The notes beneath the pieces are model-generated. The model was not told the origin of the DNA and searched no databases. It worked only from the letters and a program-made list of their open reading frames with translations. Made by a program: the position numbers and the translations under genes. This document shows, in pieces, positions 52,709 through 61,675 of a stretch of 64,000 bases of DNA (the stretch's first letter is position 1; each line of letters begins with the position of its first letter). Origin of the DNA: Sordaria brevicollis (lineage: Eukaryota; Ascomycota; Sordariomycetes; Sordariales; Sordariaceae); contig JAUTDP010000016.1 of NCBI GenBank assembly GCA_033439795.1, positions 1-64,000 on the forward strand. The letters are read 5' to 3'.

Positions 52709-52718
52709 AAGGGGGGGG
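52709..52718 (+). other. Polypurine tract of copy B
   Basis: AAGGGGGGGG just before the 3' LTR, with the same spacing as on the minus strand of copy A. Confidence 0.75.
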
Positions 52719-52723
52719 ATAAT

Positions 52724-53009
52724 TATAAAGGTATTATTAAGAAAATTTAGGGGGATTCGTATAATTAGGGTATAATAGCCCAGGACGATAGATAAAATAG
52801 CGGATAAAATAAGGATAGTAAGATATAATATAGAAGAAAGGATTTCGGAGTCCGGGCGCCGACCGTTCCGGACTTATAGGGAAGCGTATAAATATAAAAG
52901 AGGATAATTCCTAGTTAGAGATTTATATTTAGCCAAGCTAAAGTCTTTCTCCCAGAATAGACCTACCTTATATGACCTACTCTTACCCTCTCGTACCTGT
53001 GACTTTACA
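52724..53009 (+). repeat. 3' LTR of copy B
   Basis: 286 bp ending GACTTTACA. The inner start is converted (TATAAAGGTATTATTAAG), while the outer end is nearly unmutated (CTCTCGTACCTGTGACTTTA). It sits five bases after an eight-G polypurine tract (52,711-52,718). Confidence 0.95.
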
Positions 53010-53820
53010 CCCCGCTTAAAATTCTTAAAAAAATACTTTTATTTATTACCGCTACAATTATATTATAAGCCTATTCGGTTAAAATACCCCTAATCAATCG
53101 TTATTCGACGCATTCCGCCTCCCGTACTATTATTATAATTAATATTAATACTAATACTACTATTAATATTAATATTAATATTACCCTTAATACCGCGATA
53201 CTAAGCCGTATATCTATACGATTTTAAACCCGCCGTAGCTTTATAATTATTTTTAGCAATATTTCAATAAATATACTAACCAGCGGTACTAATATACCCA
53301 CTCCTTCTAATAATACTAATAATAATATTAGCTCTATAGTATATCGGCCTCGTCGTACCCGCGGCAAAATTCCCGAATTTAAAGACTAATAGCGTTAAAA
53401 CTATATTTACAATACCAATAATTTATTAACCGATAATTCTAATACTAATCCCTCTAAACTCCTTATTAAATAAATCTCCTATTATTATATTAATTATTAT
53501 TAATAGTAATAATTAAGCGATATACCTCTAGAATTATATCCGTTACTTTTATAAAATATAATGGATAAATTCATATTTTAATAATATTTAACTATATATT
53601 TCTATAACTACCTCTAATACGTTTAATATATTAAAGTAAAAAAAAAATTAAAAAAAACGGATCGTCTAATTAGTATTCTATTACGTACATATAAATAATT
53701 TTTACCCTTATAATTAAACGCTACTTTATTTCTATTAAATATCTTTATATTGCGTACGGATAGGCGTTATTTATATCCCCCCTAAATATAATATTTTAAC
53801 GTTTTGCGTAATAACATTAA
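53010..53820 (+). pseudogene. Host sequence C, right piece
   Basis: It begins with the second CCCCG duplication and continues C downstream of copy B. Coding-like stretches include a Thr/Asn/Ser-rich segment with IVYRPRRTRGKIPEFKD (about 53,335-53,390) and alternating ATTAAT repeats (53,140-53,190). The end of C is not resolved. It may stop before, or include, the inverted repeat at 53,822-54,095. Confidence 0.5.
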
Positions 53821-53821
53821 A

Positions 53822-54095
53822 AATATATACTAGAAATTCCCGCATATAGCGTATATTATAACAATATTCTAAATTATATACGGTCTAATTCCTTTACCAC
53901 TATAATAGGTCGTTAAAAGTCTTATATATAGTATATAATTTTAGTGGCGGATTTAAAAATTATATTCAATTACTATAACTAATCGCTAAACGTATAAGAC
54001 TTAGCGACTATTATAGTAGCTATAAAGGGAGGTCCGTATACGACGTAGAATACCGCTATAATATGCGCTATATACGGGAATTTCCAGCACATATT
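53822..54095. repeat. 274-bp imperfect inverted repeat at the RIP/gene-island border
   Basis: The left arm from 53,822 and the right arm ending 54,095 are inverted copies. The outer core CTAGAAATTCCCGCATATAG pairs with the complement of the right-arm sequence, which reads CTGGAAATTCCCGTATATAG. Arms extend about 100 bp toward a centre near 53,958, with differences mostly C/T or G/A. It could be a palindromic MITE or the remnant end of a DNA transposon. No clear target duplication was identified. It lies exactly where AT-rich DNA gives way to normal DNA. Confidence 0.75.
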
Positions 54096-56481
54096 ACAAT
54101 GTATGTTGAGATGAAATGAATGTACCAATTAGATCACTCCCTCAAACTAACAACGCTTATAGATTCAATATGCTATATCGACGCAATATGGCTTATTTAT
54201 TTGACAAGGCTTTATACCCGTAATAAGGCTAATAAGGCTTGTCTCCTAGCAGGTTTTCCCGCTACGGCATCCTTGTGGCTCGGCAACGATACTAGAGAAG
54301 GACAGATTTAGGTGGCTGTGCACTAACTTTATCTCTTGGTTCTTCTTCTTCCCGTCCCCAGAATTTGGGTACCCTCGTAGGGCAGCAGGAAGGACTGGGA
54401 AGTCCCATGTCCTTTTCTTTGCTCACTGGCAAAAAAAGACTTGACTGGACGCACTGCCTCACGGGTACCTTCATGCCAATCATGATGCGGCGCAGCTTCC
54501 CGTGTGGCTGTTCTGTTCGTCAAAGTGTCAAGTGCCTAGTCTGGTGGTACGGTGGTACACTGGAAAGTCTATTTTGATGTCGCACACATGGATCCCAACT
54601 CAACCTCCCGCCCAGTGGTCCAGTGGACACTTCGGCCCTACATACGAGCCTACCAGCCAGCGACATGTCGCGATCTTTTTCTGGTCTCCTGCGTTGGTAG
54701 CAACAACTCCATGTCTCCTCGTACCGGCGGCTACGCGGCTAACTTTGCGATCCGGTGCCGGGGTTTTGGGTTCCCGTCTTGGGAGACACGGCTCGCTTGC
54801 CTTCTGCCCAACTCGCCATCGAGACCAACTGGTCAAAGAAGACACACACTATTCGCGCTTACTACCATTCAACCGCGACCCCTACCCTCCTTCGCTCCTT
54901 TCTTAGCTTTGCTACCCGTTACTAAAACCATCTCCAACGCATGTCCCAAACCGTCATGATGCACGCAAGCGAGGATGCACGCTGGAACGCAATAGGAGAT
55001 GAGTCTCCTTTTCCATGCTCATTCCCTTCACCCTGATGTTCCCCAGATTCCATGTCATGTTCCCATCCATAGACGAAACATACCTCTCTGCTTGGCTAGA
55101 GAGACGGGAAGTCTAAATCCGATTTTGGCATCACTACCTCTAGTGTCTGTCTGAAACCCGATGACCTGTCAGTCTGTCACCCACAAGGCGAACAGCAAAG
55201 CAAAGCAGGCTGGGACGAACAAAGGCAGAAACACTTCCTTCTTTCGAAACAAAGATCGGCTAATCCTGCCAAACAGAAGCAGACCTGGACCTCAAAAATA
55301 GCCGCGACCATACCATGCATCTAAACATCCAGTCTCTGTTTGGATAACCAGATAGTTGGCCTCCTCCAGCCCGTCTCGTCCTCTTTCACTTGTTCGTTTG
55401 GGTGTAGGTGGAAATATGAAATGGAGTAGACTGGAACTCAAAAAAGCTGCAAGTCAGACACGGCAAACCAGACGTCAAGGTTGCAATAGGAGCGAAAGAG
55501 TCAAGGGAAAAGGGTGTTGGTGAACGTTTTGCCGTTGGTGTCTGGTTGAAGGCGTTGATGGCTGCTGACTGGCATACACCTCTTGGACCTCTTGGACCTC
55601 TTGGAGAGCGTGCCGGTTTGGGGTCCGGGCATCTTGTCGCGATTCGACGGCTTCTTTAACCTGCCTCAGCCCGTCCTCAGAAACTGAACCTCAGAATATC
55701 TATCTGGTGGTGGTGGCATGGCTGGCTGCACGATGCCAGCCACAACTGACCTAACCAATGGATTGGGATGGGAAGAGTTCTCGGTATGGCTGGGTTGGGT
55801 TCCTTCCATGTTGTTGTGTAGGAACTACCTAGGCTGCCCGCATGCCGAAATGAATCCTTCAAACCCACTTTGCATACACTACCCAAAAAACACCTGACAC
55901 CAGAATTGGACTCTGCCTCAATCAATCTGTTGTACGGGTAGGAATAGGGCAGATGTTCCAGGTGTCCCGCCTCATTCAGCGCCAAGGCAGCAAGCATTAC
56001 ACCCAAGGGCCAAGATCCTACCTATTCCTCCTCTCAGCTTGAGGTCCCCATGTCCCATGTAGGGAAGAGGGTCGCTTCGGCAGTGCGGCACTGCCCTACG
56101 GTACTACCTCATCCTATCCTCGGACGAGTGTCTGCTGGGATTGTTGATGAGTTGTGTTTTCTGGAAAAAAGAGGCAAAGCTTCTTGGGTTTCGTTGACGG
56201 GGACGAATATAACTACCCCGGATGAGAACGATCTTGGACAATCTATCTCGTTGCTACCTCATCATCATCATCAGCATCAGCATCACCAAAGACTACAAGT
56301 ACTACAGCATCTTCCTCATACATTAGCAGATTACTCAACAAGATTTCTTTGACTTGGCTTATTTCCATCTCGACATTGCGTATCAAGACTCTCGTCATCG
56401 ACACAGCCCTACAAGTACTACCTTGCCAACACTTCATCTTTCCTTGTCACATTCCCAGGATCATCACAACACGCTACCAAG
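54096..56481. other. Gene-free region upstream of the monooxygenase gene
   Basis: About 2.4 kb of ordinary composition. The first 200 bp are transitional. Open frames at 54,502-54,959 (134-135 codons, overlapping) and 55,677-56,006 (minus, 109 codons) have no recognisable domain or plausible gene structure. An 11-bp direct repeat of CTCTTGGAC lies near 55,580-55,606, and a CATCAT/CAGCAT tract at 56,260-56,290. No tRNA, 5S rRNA or promoter element could be identified with confidence; promoter and 5' leader of the downstream gene are expected here. Confidence 0.6.
56050..56352 (+). other. Possible upstream open reading frame (100 codons)
   Basis: An ATG-started frame ends 129 bp before the monooxygenase start codon. 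If transcription starts upstream of 56,050, this would be a long uORF. The peptide has a His-rich middle encoded by the CATCAT tract and no known domain. No transcript start is visible, so this is only a possibility. Confidence 0.2.
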
Positions 56482-59355
56482 ATGCCATCCCGGGTCCCAT
56501 CCCCTTCACTGTCCGAGCAGTTCTACTGCAACGACGCATCATCATCCATCTCCTCCAGATCCGTCTCCTCCTCTCAGTCTCGACACCTCTACAACAACTC
56601 CATGTCCTCCACCACATCCTCCCGCTCCTCAACCTCAGACTCATCATCCCGCCCCAGCTTCTCCTTCCCTCTGCCCCCTTCCCAGCCCGTCTCCTCTAGC
56701 AGCAGCAGCAGCAGCAGCTCTCGAGGTCGCGGTCTCCGGACCAAACCCTCCAAATCCACCCTCACCAAGACGCTCACCCCTCCCCAACCCACTCCCCGCT
56801 CCCGAGCAACCAGCTTCAACAAACGGTCCAACGCCGCGCCCATAGTACCAGCCCACGACGAAATCGCCTTCCCCGTGGCTTATGAAGACGCATGGGGCTC
56901 ACGCTACGAGTCAGCCGACGGACGAACGGACCTGGACCGGGCGCGCATCTTCATCACACGCTTCATCTCCATGAGCTCCAACCCGTGGGTAAACGCGGAG
57001 CTGCGGGACGTCATCAGCAACCGCGAGCTGTGCCGGACCGTGAAGCATGTGGTGTGGGCGGTGATGCACAGGGTGTTTGGCAACAGGCATGCGGATTTCT
57101 CGGCTACCCCGTTGGTGCAGGCGATGCGATTCATCGCCATCAAGGCGAACGTTCCGGCTGATGTGGATGTGTGCGAGAAGGCGAGGCAGGTGGTTGATTT
57201 CTTCTTTGATCCGACGCTTCAGAGGAACTTGGACCCTCTGCCGTGTGAAGAGCTGGTGGTGTACAAGTACCCGGTGGGCAGGTTAAAGGTTTGCATTGTC
57301 GGTGGTGGACCGACTGGGCTGGCCAGTGCTATCTCCTTGGCGGAGAAGGGAGGTGGAAGGATTGAGGTCCATGTGTGGGAGAGAAGGTGGGTGAGGGATG
57401 AAAGGACGGGTGAGGTTGGGTATCCCCCGACTGCCAGGAGGAGAGACCAGGTCGTCACACTACAAGACAGTGTGACTAATCTGTTGACTCCCAAGTCCTT
57501 CCAGGCGCTCTTTGCTGGACGGCCCGAGAGGGTCTGGCCTGGCTCGGCCAACATCCAGATTCGCAAGGTTGAAGACCGGTTCCTCAAAAGATGCCAGGAC
57601 GACGACTTGCGTGGGTTGATTCATCTCCACGCCGAGGGCGTCACAAGGGAAGAGCTCAAGAACGGCAAGTGCGGCGACTTCCACGTTCTTCTTGGAACCG
57701 ACGGGGCCGCCTCTTGGGTCCGCAGGGACTACTTCCGTGGCTACGAGAAGGAGCGTGGTCGGTCTTATGCCCTCGGACTGGCCTTCGACCGCGGCTCAAT
57801 CGGTGGTCTTCCCTGGTCTCAACCACTCAACATGTTCCTCACCCTTGGACAGACTCGCTACCTCCTCAACGCCTCGGACCACGACGGCAAGGGATACCTG
57901 AACATGCAGCTGACCGAAGACGAATGGCACAAGATGGTCGGTATCGACGGTGAACCCGTTCACTTCGGCTCCCCAGGCTGCTTCCGTCGTGAAGATGGTT
58001 CGATTCCCGAAGGTTTTACCGAGAACCGTGTCTTCAAGCCTTCCGAACACCGTGACTCTTCCCTCTGGAAGTCCATCGAAGACGGACTCAAGCTGTTCGG
58101 CTTCAAAGAGTCCGAGGTCATCAATGTTGTGCGCATTCCCATCGTCGTACAGGCCGTTCGTGAAGGTGTTCAGCAGCTTCCTCTCGAAGACTCCCGCTTT
58201 GTCCGGCGTCCGCACGCACTCGTTGCCGTGGCCGGAGACGCCGCTATGACGGTGCACTTTTGGCCCGGCCGCGGTCTTAACTCGGGTATCAAGGCCGGTA
58301 TCGCTTTCGGAGACGAACTCGTGCACGCCCTCAACCGCGGCGAGTTTGCTGGTTTGCCGTTGTCATCGATGAAGCACTACAACGACTTTATCCTGAGGCT
58401 CCAAGACCGTGAGCACGACAAGCGTAGCATTCCCATCCTCAACCAATCTGGCACACCGGAGACTCTTGACTGGCTCTTGAAACAAGCCTCTTCTGTCCCC
58501 GACAATGTGGCGATCGACTGGCTCGTGGGCGCCATGACACAGATCGCTGACCGACTTGAACAAAGAGAGGATTGGTACTTTAAGCCCGAGATCAACGTCG
58601 AAGCTCAGATCCGCATCGTCCTCCGGCAGATGCACTCGCTCACGCTGCGGGAGATGGCGGTGTCCTTCCCCTGGCCGACGCGCGAGATGGCTGGTGCTGA
58701 AGTCCTTCCCTGCCGCTCAGCGAAGCCGGAGGCACCCGAGACAAGCAAGAAGGCGGAGCAGAAGTGGTTGCAGACGCTTTGGGGCATCATCAGCAAGGAG
58801 CCGAGCGCCGAGAGGAGGCCCAGACTTCCTGGATCGGCGTCGGGTGGGAGCAGTGGTCGGTTTGAAGCGCCGCGGTTCACGGTGCCGACGCTGAGGAGCA
58901 AGAGTTCATCGCCGAAGCTGAGGAATGGAGGGTTTGTCGAGGAGAAGCAGAGACCGCCGATGCCAATGGGTCATCCGTTGATGATGGCACAGCAAGGGAT
59001 GCGGTCGGCGGGAAGTGCAGCGTCTTCTCGGGATGCGTCGCCGGTGGGTAGTCTGAGGAGGAGCAATGCAACTGGAAGCAAGAGAGTGGGAAGTATTAGC
59101 AGCTTGTCGGCGCCATCAGAAGTCGGTGCTGGCGAGGCAAGGGGAATGGGAACTGGACATGGAATGGGAGTAGGAATGGGAATGGGAATGGGAATGGGTG
59201 GACGGCAAAGGAGTTGCAGTGTTAATACCGGTGCTCAGGGCCAGGAGTCGGGCAATGATGGCGGATTGACGAGGCTGATGAGTGTCAAGAGGCAGCCAAA
59301 CCAGTCGATGCTGTGCGAGGCCATGGCTTTGGCGCTGTTTGGTGTTGGCGAGTGA
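56482..59355 (+). CDS. FAD-dependent monooxygenase-like protein, 957 aa
   Basis: A single uninterrupted frame, with the start in good fungal context (CTACCAAGATGCC). Residues 1-115 are Ser/Pro/Arg-rich and disordered, with a poly-Ser run near 71-80. Residues about 120-265 form an unassigned helical region. The Rossmann fold opens at 270-285 (KVCIVGGGPTGLASAISLAE), with the dinucleotide-binding G-G-G-P-T-G at 274-279. An ANIQIRKVEDRFLKRC segment follows, then LLGTDGAASWVRR. The second FAD-contact motif, GD at 585-586 (VAGDAAMTVHFWPGRGLNSG), is typical of class A flavin monooxygenases. Residues about 750-957 are low complexity, with a GMGMGMG run near 890-905. The IRKVED stretch after the Rossmann fold is weakly reminiscent of MICAL flavoproteins (I-x-I-R-x-L-Q), without LIM or calponin domains. 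Substrate is unknown. It converges with the dipeptidase gene. Confidence 0.88.
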   Translation: MPSRVPSPSLSEQFYCNDASSSISSRSVSSSQSRHLYNNSMSSTTSSRSSTSDSSSRPSFSFPLPPSQPVSSSSSSSSSSRGRGLRTKPSKSTLTKTLTPPQPTPRSRATSFNKRSNAAPIVPAHDEIAFPVAYEDAWGSRYESADGRTDLDRARIFITRFISMSSNPWVNAELRDVISNRELCRTVKHVVWAVMHRVFGNRHADFSATPLVQAMRFIAIKANVPADVDVCEKARQVVDFFFDPTLQRNLDPLPCEELVVYKYPVGRLKVCIVGGGPTGLASAISLAEKGGGRIEVHVWERRWVRDERTGEVGYPPTARRRDQVVTLQDSVTNLLTPKSFQALFAGRPERVWPGSANIQIRKVEDRFLKRCQDDDLRGLIHLHAEGVTREELKNGKCGDFHVLLGTDGAASWVRRDYFRGYEKERGRSYALGLAFDRGSIGGLPWSQPLNMFLTLGQTRYLLNASDHDGKGYLNMQLTEDEWHKMVGIDGEPVHFGSPGCFRREDGSIPEGFTENRVFKPSEHRDSSLWKSIEDGLKLFGFKESEVINVVRIPIVVQAVREGVQQLPLEDSRFVRRPHALVAVAGDAAMTVHFWPGRGLNSGIKAGIAFGDELVHALNRGEFAGLPLSSMKHYNDFILRLQDREHDKRSIPILNQSGTPETLDWLLKQASSVPDNVAIDWLVGAMTQIADRLEQREDWYFKPEINVEAQIRIVLRQMHSLTLREMAVSFPWPTREMAGAEVLPCRSAKPEAPETSKKAEQKWLQTLWGIISKEPSAERRPRLPGSASGGSSGRFEAPRFTVPTLRSKSSSPKLRNGGFVEEKQRPPMPMGHPLMMAQQGMRSAGSAASSRDASPVGSLRRSNATGSKRVGSISSLSAPSEVGAGEARGMGTGHGMGVGMGMGMGMGGRQRSCSVNTGAQGQESGNDGGLTRLMSVKRQPNQSMLCEAMALALFGVGE

Positions 59356-59780
59356 TTGGGAGGAAGAAAGGAATTTGCTTTGGGGATTGGAGTTTAGATG
59401 CAGTGGGACTGGTACTGACAAGGAACGGAGCCATGGTGCTTTCTTCGCCGGCGTTTGGGATGATGTAAATTGGCGGTTATGGCATACAAGGTACCTCTAC
59501 GGAGCTGGAGTCACTCCTTAACAGATTACAACTAGATTGATGAGTTAATATGATAATCCCTACTTCAAAGTCTTTCAAGTCTTCTCACCCACAACTTGAC
59601 ACTCGATGTCTTGCATGCACTGGTATCACAAAATGGGTATTATAAACTAACTTGAACTGACTACTTTTCCAAAACATCATTCATCGACCCCGAGATGGCT
59701 CCATCTTACATGATTGTCATAGGACGCCACACACTCCTCCCAACGGCAACGGTCCCTGTTTGACCTTTTGCCCCTGCCGC
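59356..59780. other. Convergent intergenic region (3' UTRs)
   Basis: About 425 bp between the stop codons of the two convergent genes. Both 3' UTRs and any polyadenylation signals must fit here. No perfect AATAAA is seen and no other gene is apparent. The TTGCATGCA and AATATGATAATC stretches are unremarkable. Confidence 0.6.
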
Positions 59781-61214
59781 TTAAGCGTTGTTCATGGGCT
59801 CCTCGGCAACGTAGTGCAAGTAGGCACCCAAGAGCTTGATGCCCTCAATGTAGTTCTTCTTGTCAAGCTTCTCGTTGATGGAGTGAGCACCGTCGGTGGA
59901 GCTGCCCATGGGGAGAAGAAGGACGTTCTTGCCAGTGGCCTCCTCAAAGGTCAAGGTGATGGGAATGGAACCACCCTCGCGAGTAAAGTCGGGCTTCATG
60001 CCCCAGACGCGCTCGGTAGCCTTGGCAGCAGCAGCAAAGTTCCAGTGGTTGGGGCTGGCCTTCCACCACTTGCCGCAGTGCTGGGCGTACACCTTCATGG
60101 TGTTCTTGGAGCCGAGCTTCTTGAACACCTCGTTGACGTGGTCGTACACGCACTGGTTGGTCTTTTCAATGTCCATGTCGGGCACGGTGCGGATCGAGAA
60201 CTTGCCAATGACCTTGGCGGGGATGACCGTCTTGGCTCCGGGGGCCGAGAAGGCACCCTCGACACCGTGGACCGACAGGGAAGGGAAGCGCCAGCGGGCC
60301 ATGAGGGTCGGCTTCTTGTCCTCGAAGATGGTGGTCTTGCTGCCGAGCGACTCGTGGAGCGTCTCCATGGTGAAGGCAATGTCGTCGTACAGACCCTCCT
60401 CCTCGGGGGTCACGGGGGCGACCTGCTCGGCGATGCCCTTGATCTGGATCTTGCCGTCCGTGTCGACGAGGGAGGCGAGGATGCGGACGAGATCGGTCAT
60501 GGGCTCCTGGGCGGTACCGCCAAAGACACCAGAGTGAAGATCGGCACCGGGGCCGGAAACCTCGACGCTGTAGTAGTTGCAGCCACGGAGACCGTAGGTC
60601 AAGCAGGGACGCTCAGTGCCGAGCCAGTAGTTGTCGCTGATGCAAACGGCATCGGCATCGGCAAAGTACTTCTTGCCCTCGGCCATGACGAGCTCCTCGA
60701 GACCGTCCGAGCCGTACTCCTCCATACCCTCGAAACACATGAGGAGGTTGACGGGGAACTCGACACCGGCGGCCTTGTGAGCCTCAATGGCGTTGAGCCA
60801 GCCCAGGACGGGGCCCTTGTCGTCGGTGGCACCACGGCCGCACATGCGCCCGTCCTCCTTGACCGTCAGCTCAAAGGGCTCCGTGTCCCAGCCGTCGCTC
60901 TTCTCGGCGGGCTGGACGTCGTAGTGGCCGTAGACGAGGATGGTGCGCTTGTTCTTGTCGTTGCCGTAGCGGGCGAGGACGACGGGAGGGAGGTCGAGGT
61001 CGGTGCCCTCCTGCTTGCCGAGGGGACGGAGCTCGACGGAGGCGCCCAGGTTGGTCAGCTCGTCGGCGAGCCACTGGCCCATGCGGACGACATCGGGACG
61101 GCGGGCAGCCTCGGACGAGATGGAGGGGATGGCGACGGCCTGGCGAAGGCGCTCGATGAAGTGGTCCGACAGGGAGTCCACCTTTTGGAAGTAGCCGTCG
61201 AGTTGGGGGGCCAT
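59781..61214 (-). CDS. dug1: M20-family metallodipeptidase (Cys-Gly / CNDP-like dipeptidase), 477 aa
   Basis: It hydrolyses dipeptides such as Cys-Gly in glutathione turnover in characterised relatives (yeast DUG1, mammalian CNDP2); the role here is inferred from homology. The two-metal M20 site is complete: H97 and D99 in YGHYDVQP, bridging D131 in GRGATDDKG, catalytic E165 and metal-binding E166 in EGMEEYGSDG, D194 in SDNYWLG, H226 in ADLHSGVFGG (dimer/substrate contact), and the last ligand H444 in STDGAHSINEKL. A lid domain lies between about 205 and 320. The 477-residue length matches DUG1/CNDP2 (about 475-481) when translation starts at 61,214 (ACTCAAAATGGCC, good context). No signal peptide; cytosolic if this start is used. 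No introns are needed. The frame stays open upstream (separate entry). Confidence 0.93.
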   Translation of the reverse strand: MAPQLDGYFQKVDSLSDHFIERLRQAVAIPSISSEAARRPDVVRMGQWLADELTNLGASVELRPLGKQEGTDLDLPPVVLARYGNDKNKRTILVYGHYDVQPAEKSDGWDTEPFELTVKEDGRMCGRGATDDKGPVLGWLNAIEAHKAAGVEFPVNLLMCFEGMEEYGSDGLEELVMAEGKKYFADADAVCISDNYWLGTERPCLTYGLRGCNYYSVEVSGPGADLHSGVFGGTAQEPMTDLVRILASLVDTDGKIQIKGIAEQVAPVTPEEEGLYDDIAFTMETLHESLGSKTTIFEDKKPTLMARWRFPSLSVHGVEGAFSAPGAKTVIPAKVIGKFSIRTVPDMDIEKTNQCVYDHVNEVFKKLGSKNTMKVYAQHCGKWWKASPNHWNFAAAAKATERVWGMKPDFTREGGSIPITLTFEEATGKNVLLLPMGSSTDGAHSINEKLDKKNYIEGIKLLGAYLHYVAEEPMNNA

Positions 61215-61538
61215 TTTGAGTTTGCGGGCTTGGTGGGCGCGGATCGACTCGGTCAGGTATGTTTTGTGGTGTTGGAGGTGGTTGAGGGAGAAGGAAGGGT
61301 CCGGGTGATGGAGGTGAGAGGAGAGAAACGGTTTTGTTGTCGTCGGACGGCCCGTGATTGAACGGCGCACCTGCATCAATTGGGAAGGTCGCCAACCAAG
61401 AGTGCGGGGCATTGTCGCGGAGGATGGCGAAGAAACTGCTGCTTGTCGCTTGTCGCAACGGCAACGGGCAGAGCTGTGCCGGGACAACCACCTGCAATAT
61501 TGGGAGAGCTTCAGTGGACTCAGGACTCGCACTAACAA
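61215..61538 (-). other. In-frame open extension upstream of the dipeptidase (108 codons)
   Basis: The dipeptidase frame remains open to an ATG at 61,538, with another at 61,409-61,411 (MPRTLGWRPS). The predicted extension is rich in Arg, Ser and His and almost lacks acidic residues near its start (MLVRVLSPLKLSQYCRWLSR), as in mitochondrial presequences. It may be a 5' leader that is open by chance in G/C-rich DNA, or an alternative start giving a targeted isoform. The 61,214 start is favoured by family length and context. Confidence 0.4.
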
Positions 61539-61675
61539 AAAAAGAGGGGCTCCTCGTGCGACGTGCGGGTCTGACAGGCTGAGCCCCGCTCTCCGCGCTT
61601 ACTGTCGGCTAGCCTAGCGTCCTTGGCGGGGCAGCAGTGGGCTGGTAGAGCCGTACTGCGAGGGGGGGGGTGCTG
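61539..61675 (-). promoter_or_regulatory. Presumed dipeptidase promoter, truncated by AT-rich DNA
   Basis: Normal-composition DNA upstream of the dipeptidase is only about 140 bp beyond the longest open frame (about 460 bp beyond the preferred start). It ends in a nine-G run (61,662-61,670), after which AT-rich sequence begins. No specific promoter motif was identified. It is called a promoter only from position. Confidence 0.35.

Larger units (their letters stand above)
35543..53009 (+). mobile_element. Ty3/gypsy LTR retrotransposon copy B, inserted in C and itself interrupted three times
   Basis: 286-bp LTRs (35,543-35,828 and 52,724-53,009) with target duplication CCCCG (35,538-35,542 and 53,010-53,014). 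Removing element D (8,595 + 5 bp), the 625-bp element (+2 bp) and the 411-bp element (+8 bp) leaves 7,821 bp, close to copy A's 7,946 bp. Plus-strand order: LTR, gag with zinc knuckle, RT interrupted by D, integrase, 132-bp repeats, polypurine tract, LTR. It is in inverted orientation relative to copy A. Confidence 0.95.

Noticed and set aside
54502..54959. Two overlapping open frames of 134 and 135 codons
   Set aside because: No recognisable domain, mutual overlap in different frames, and no fungal start context or intron signals.
55677..56006. 109-codon minus-strand open frame
   Set aside because: No domain and no supporting context. It lies in the presumed promoter or leader of the monooxygenase gene.
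59760..61361. 533-codon open frame on the plus strand opposite the dipeptidase
   Set aside because: It is the antisense shadow of a G/C-rich gene with strong third-position bias. Its Val/Leu/Gly/Asp-rich translation has no domain, whereas the minus strand has a complete M20 active site.
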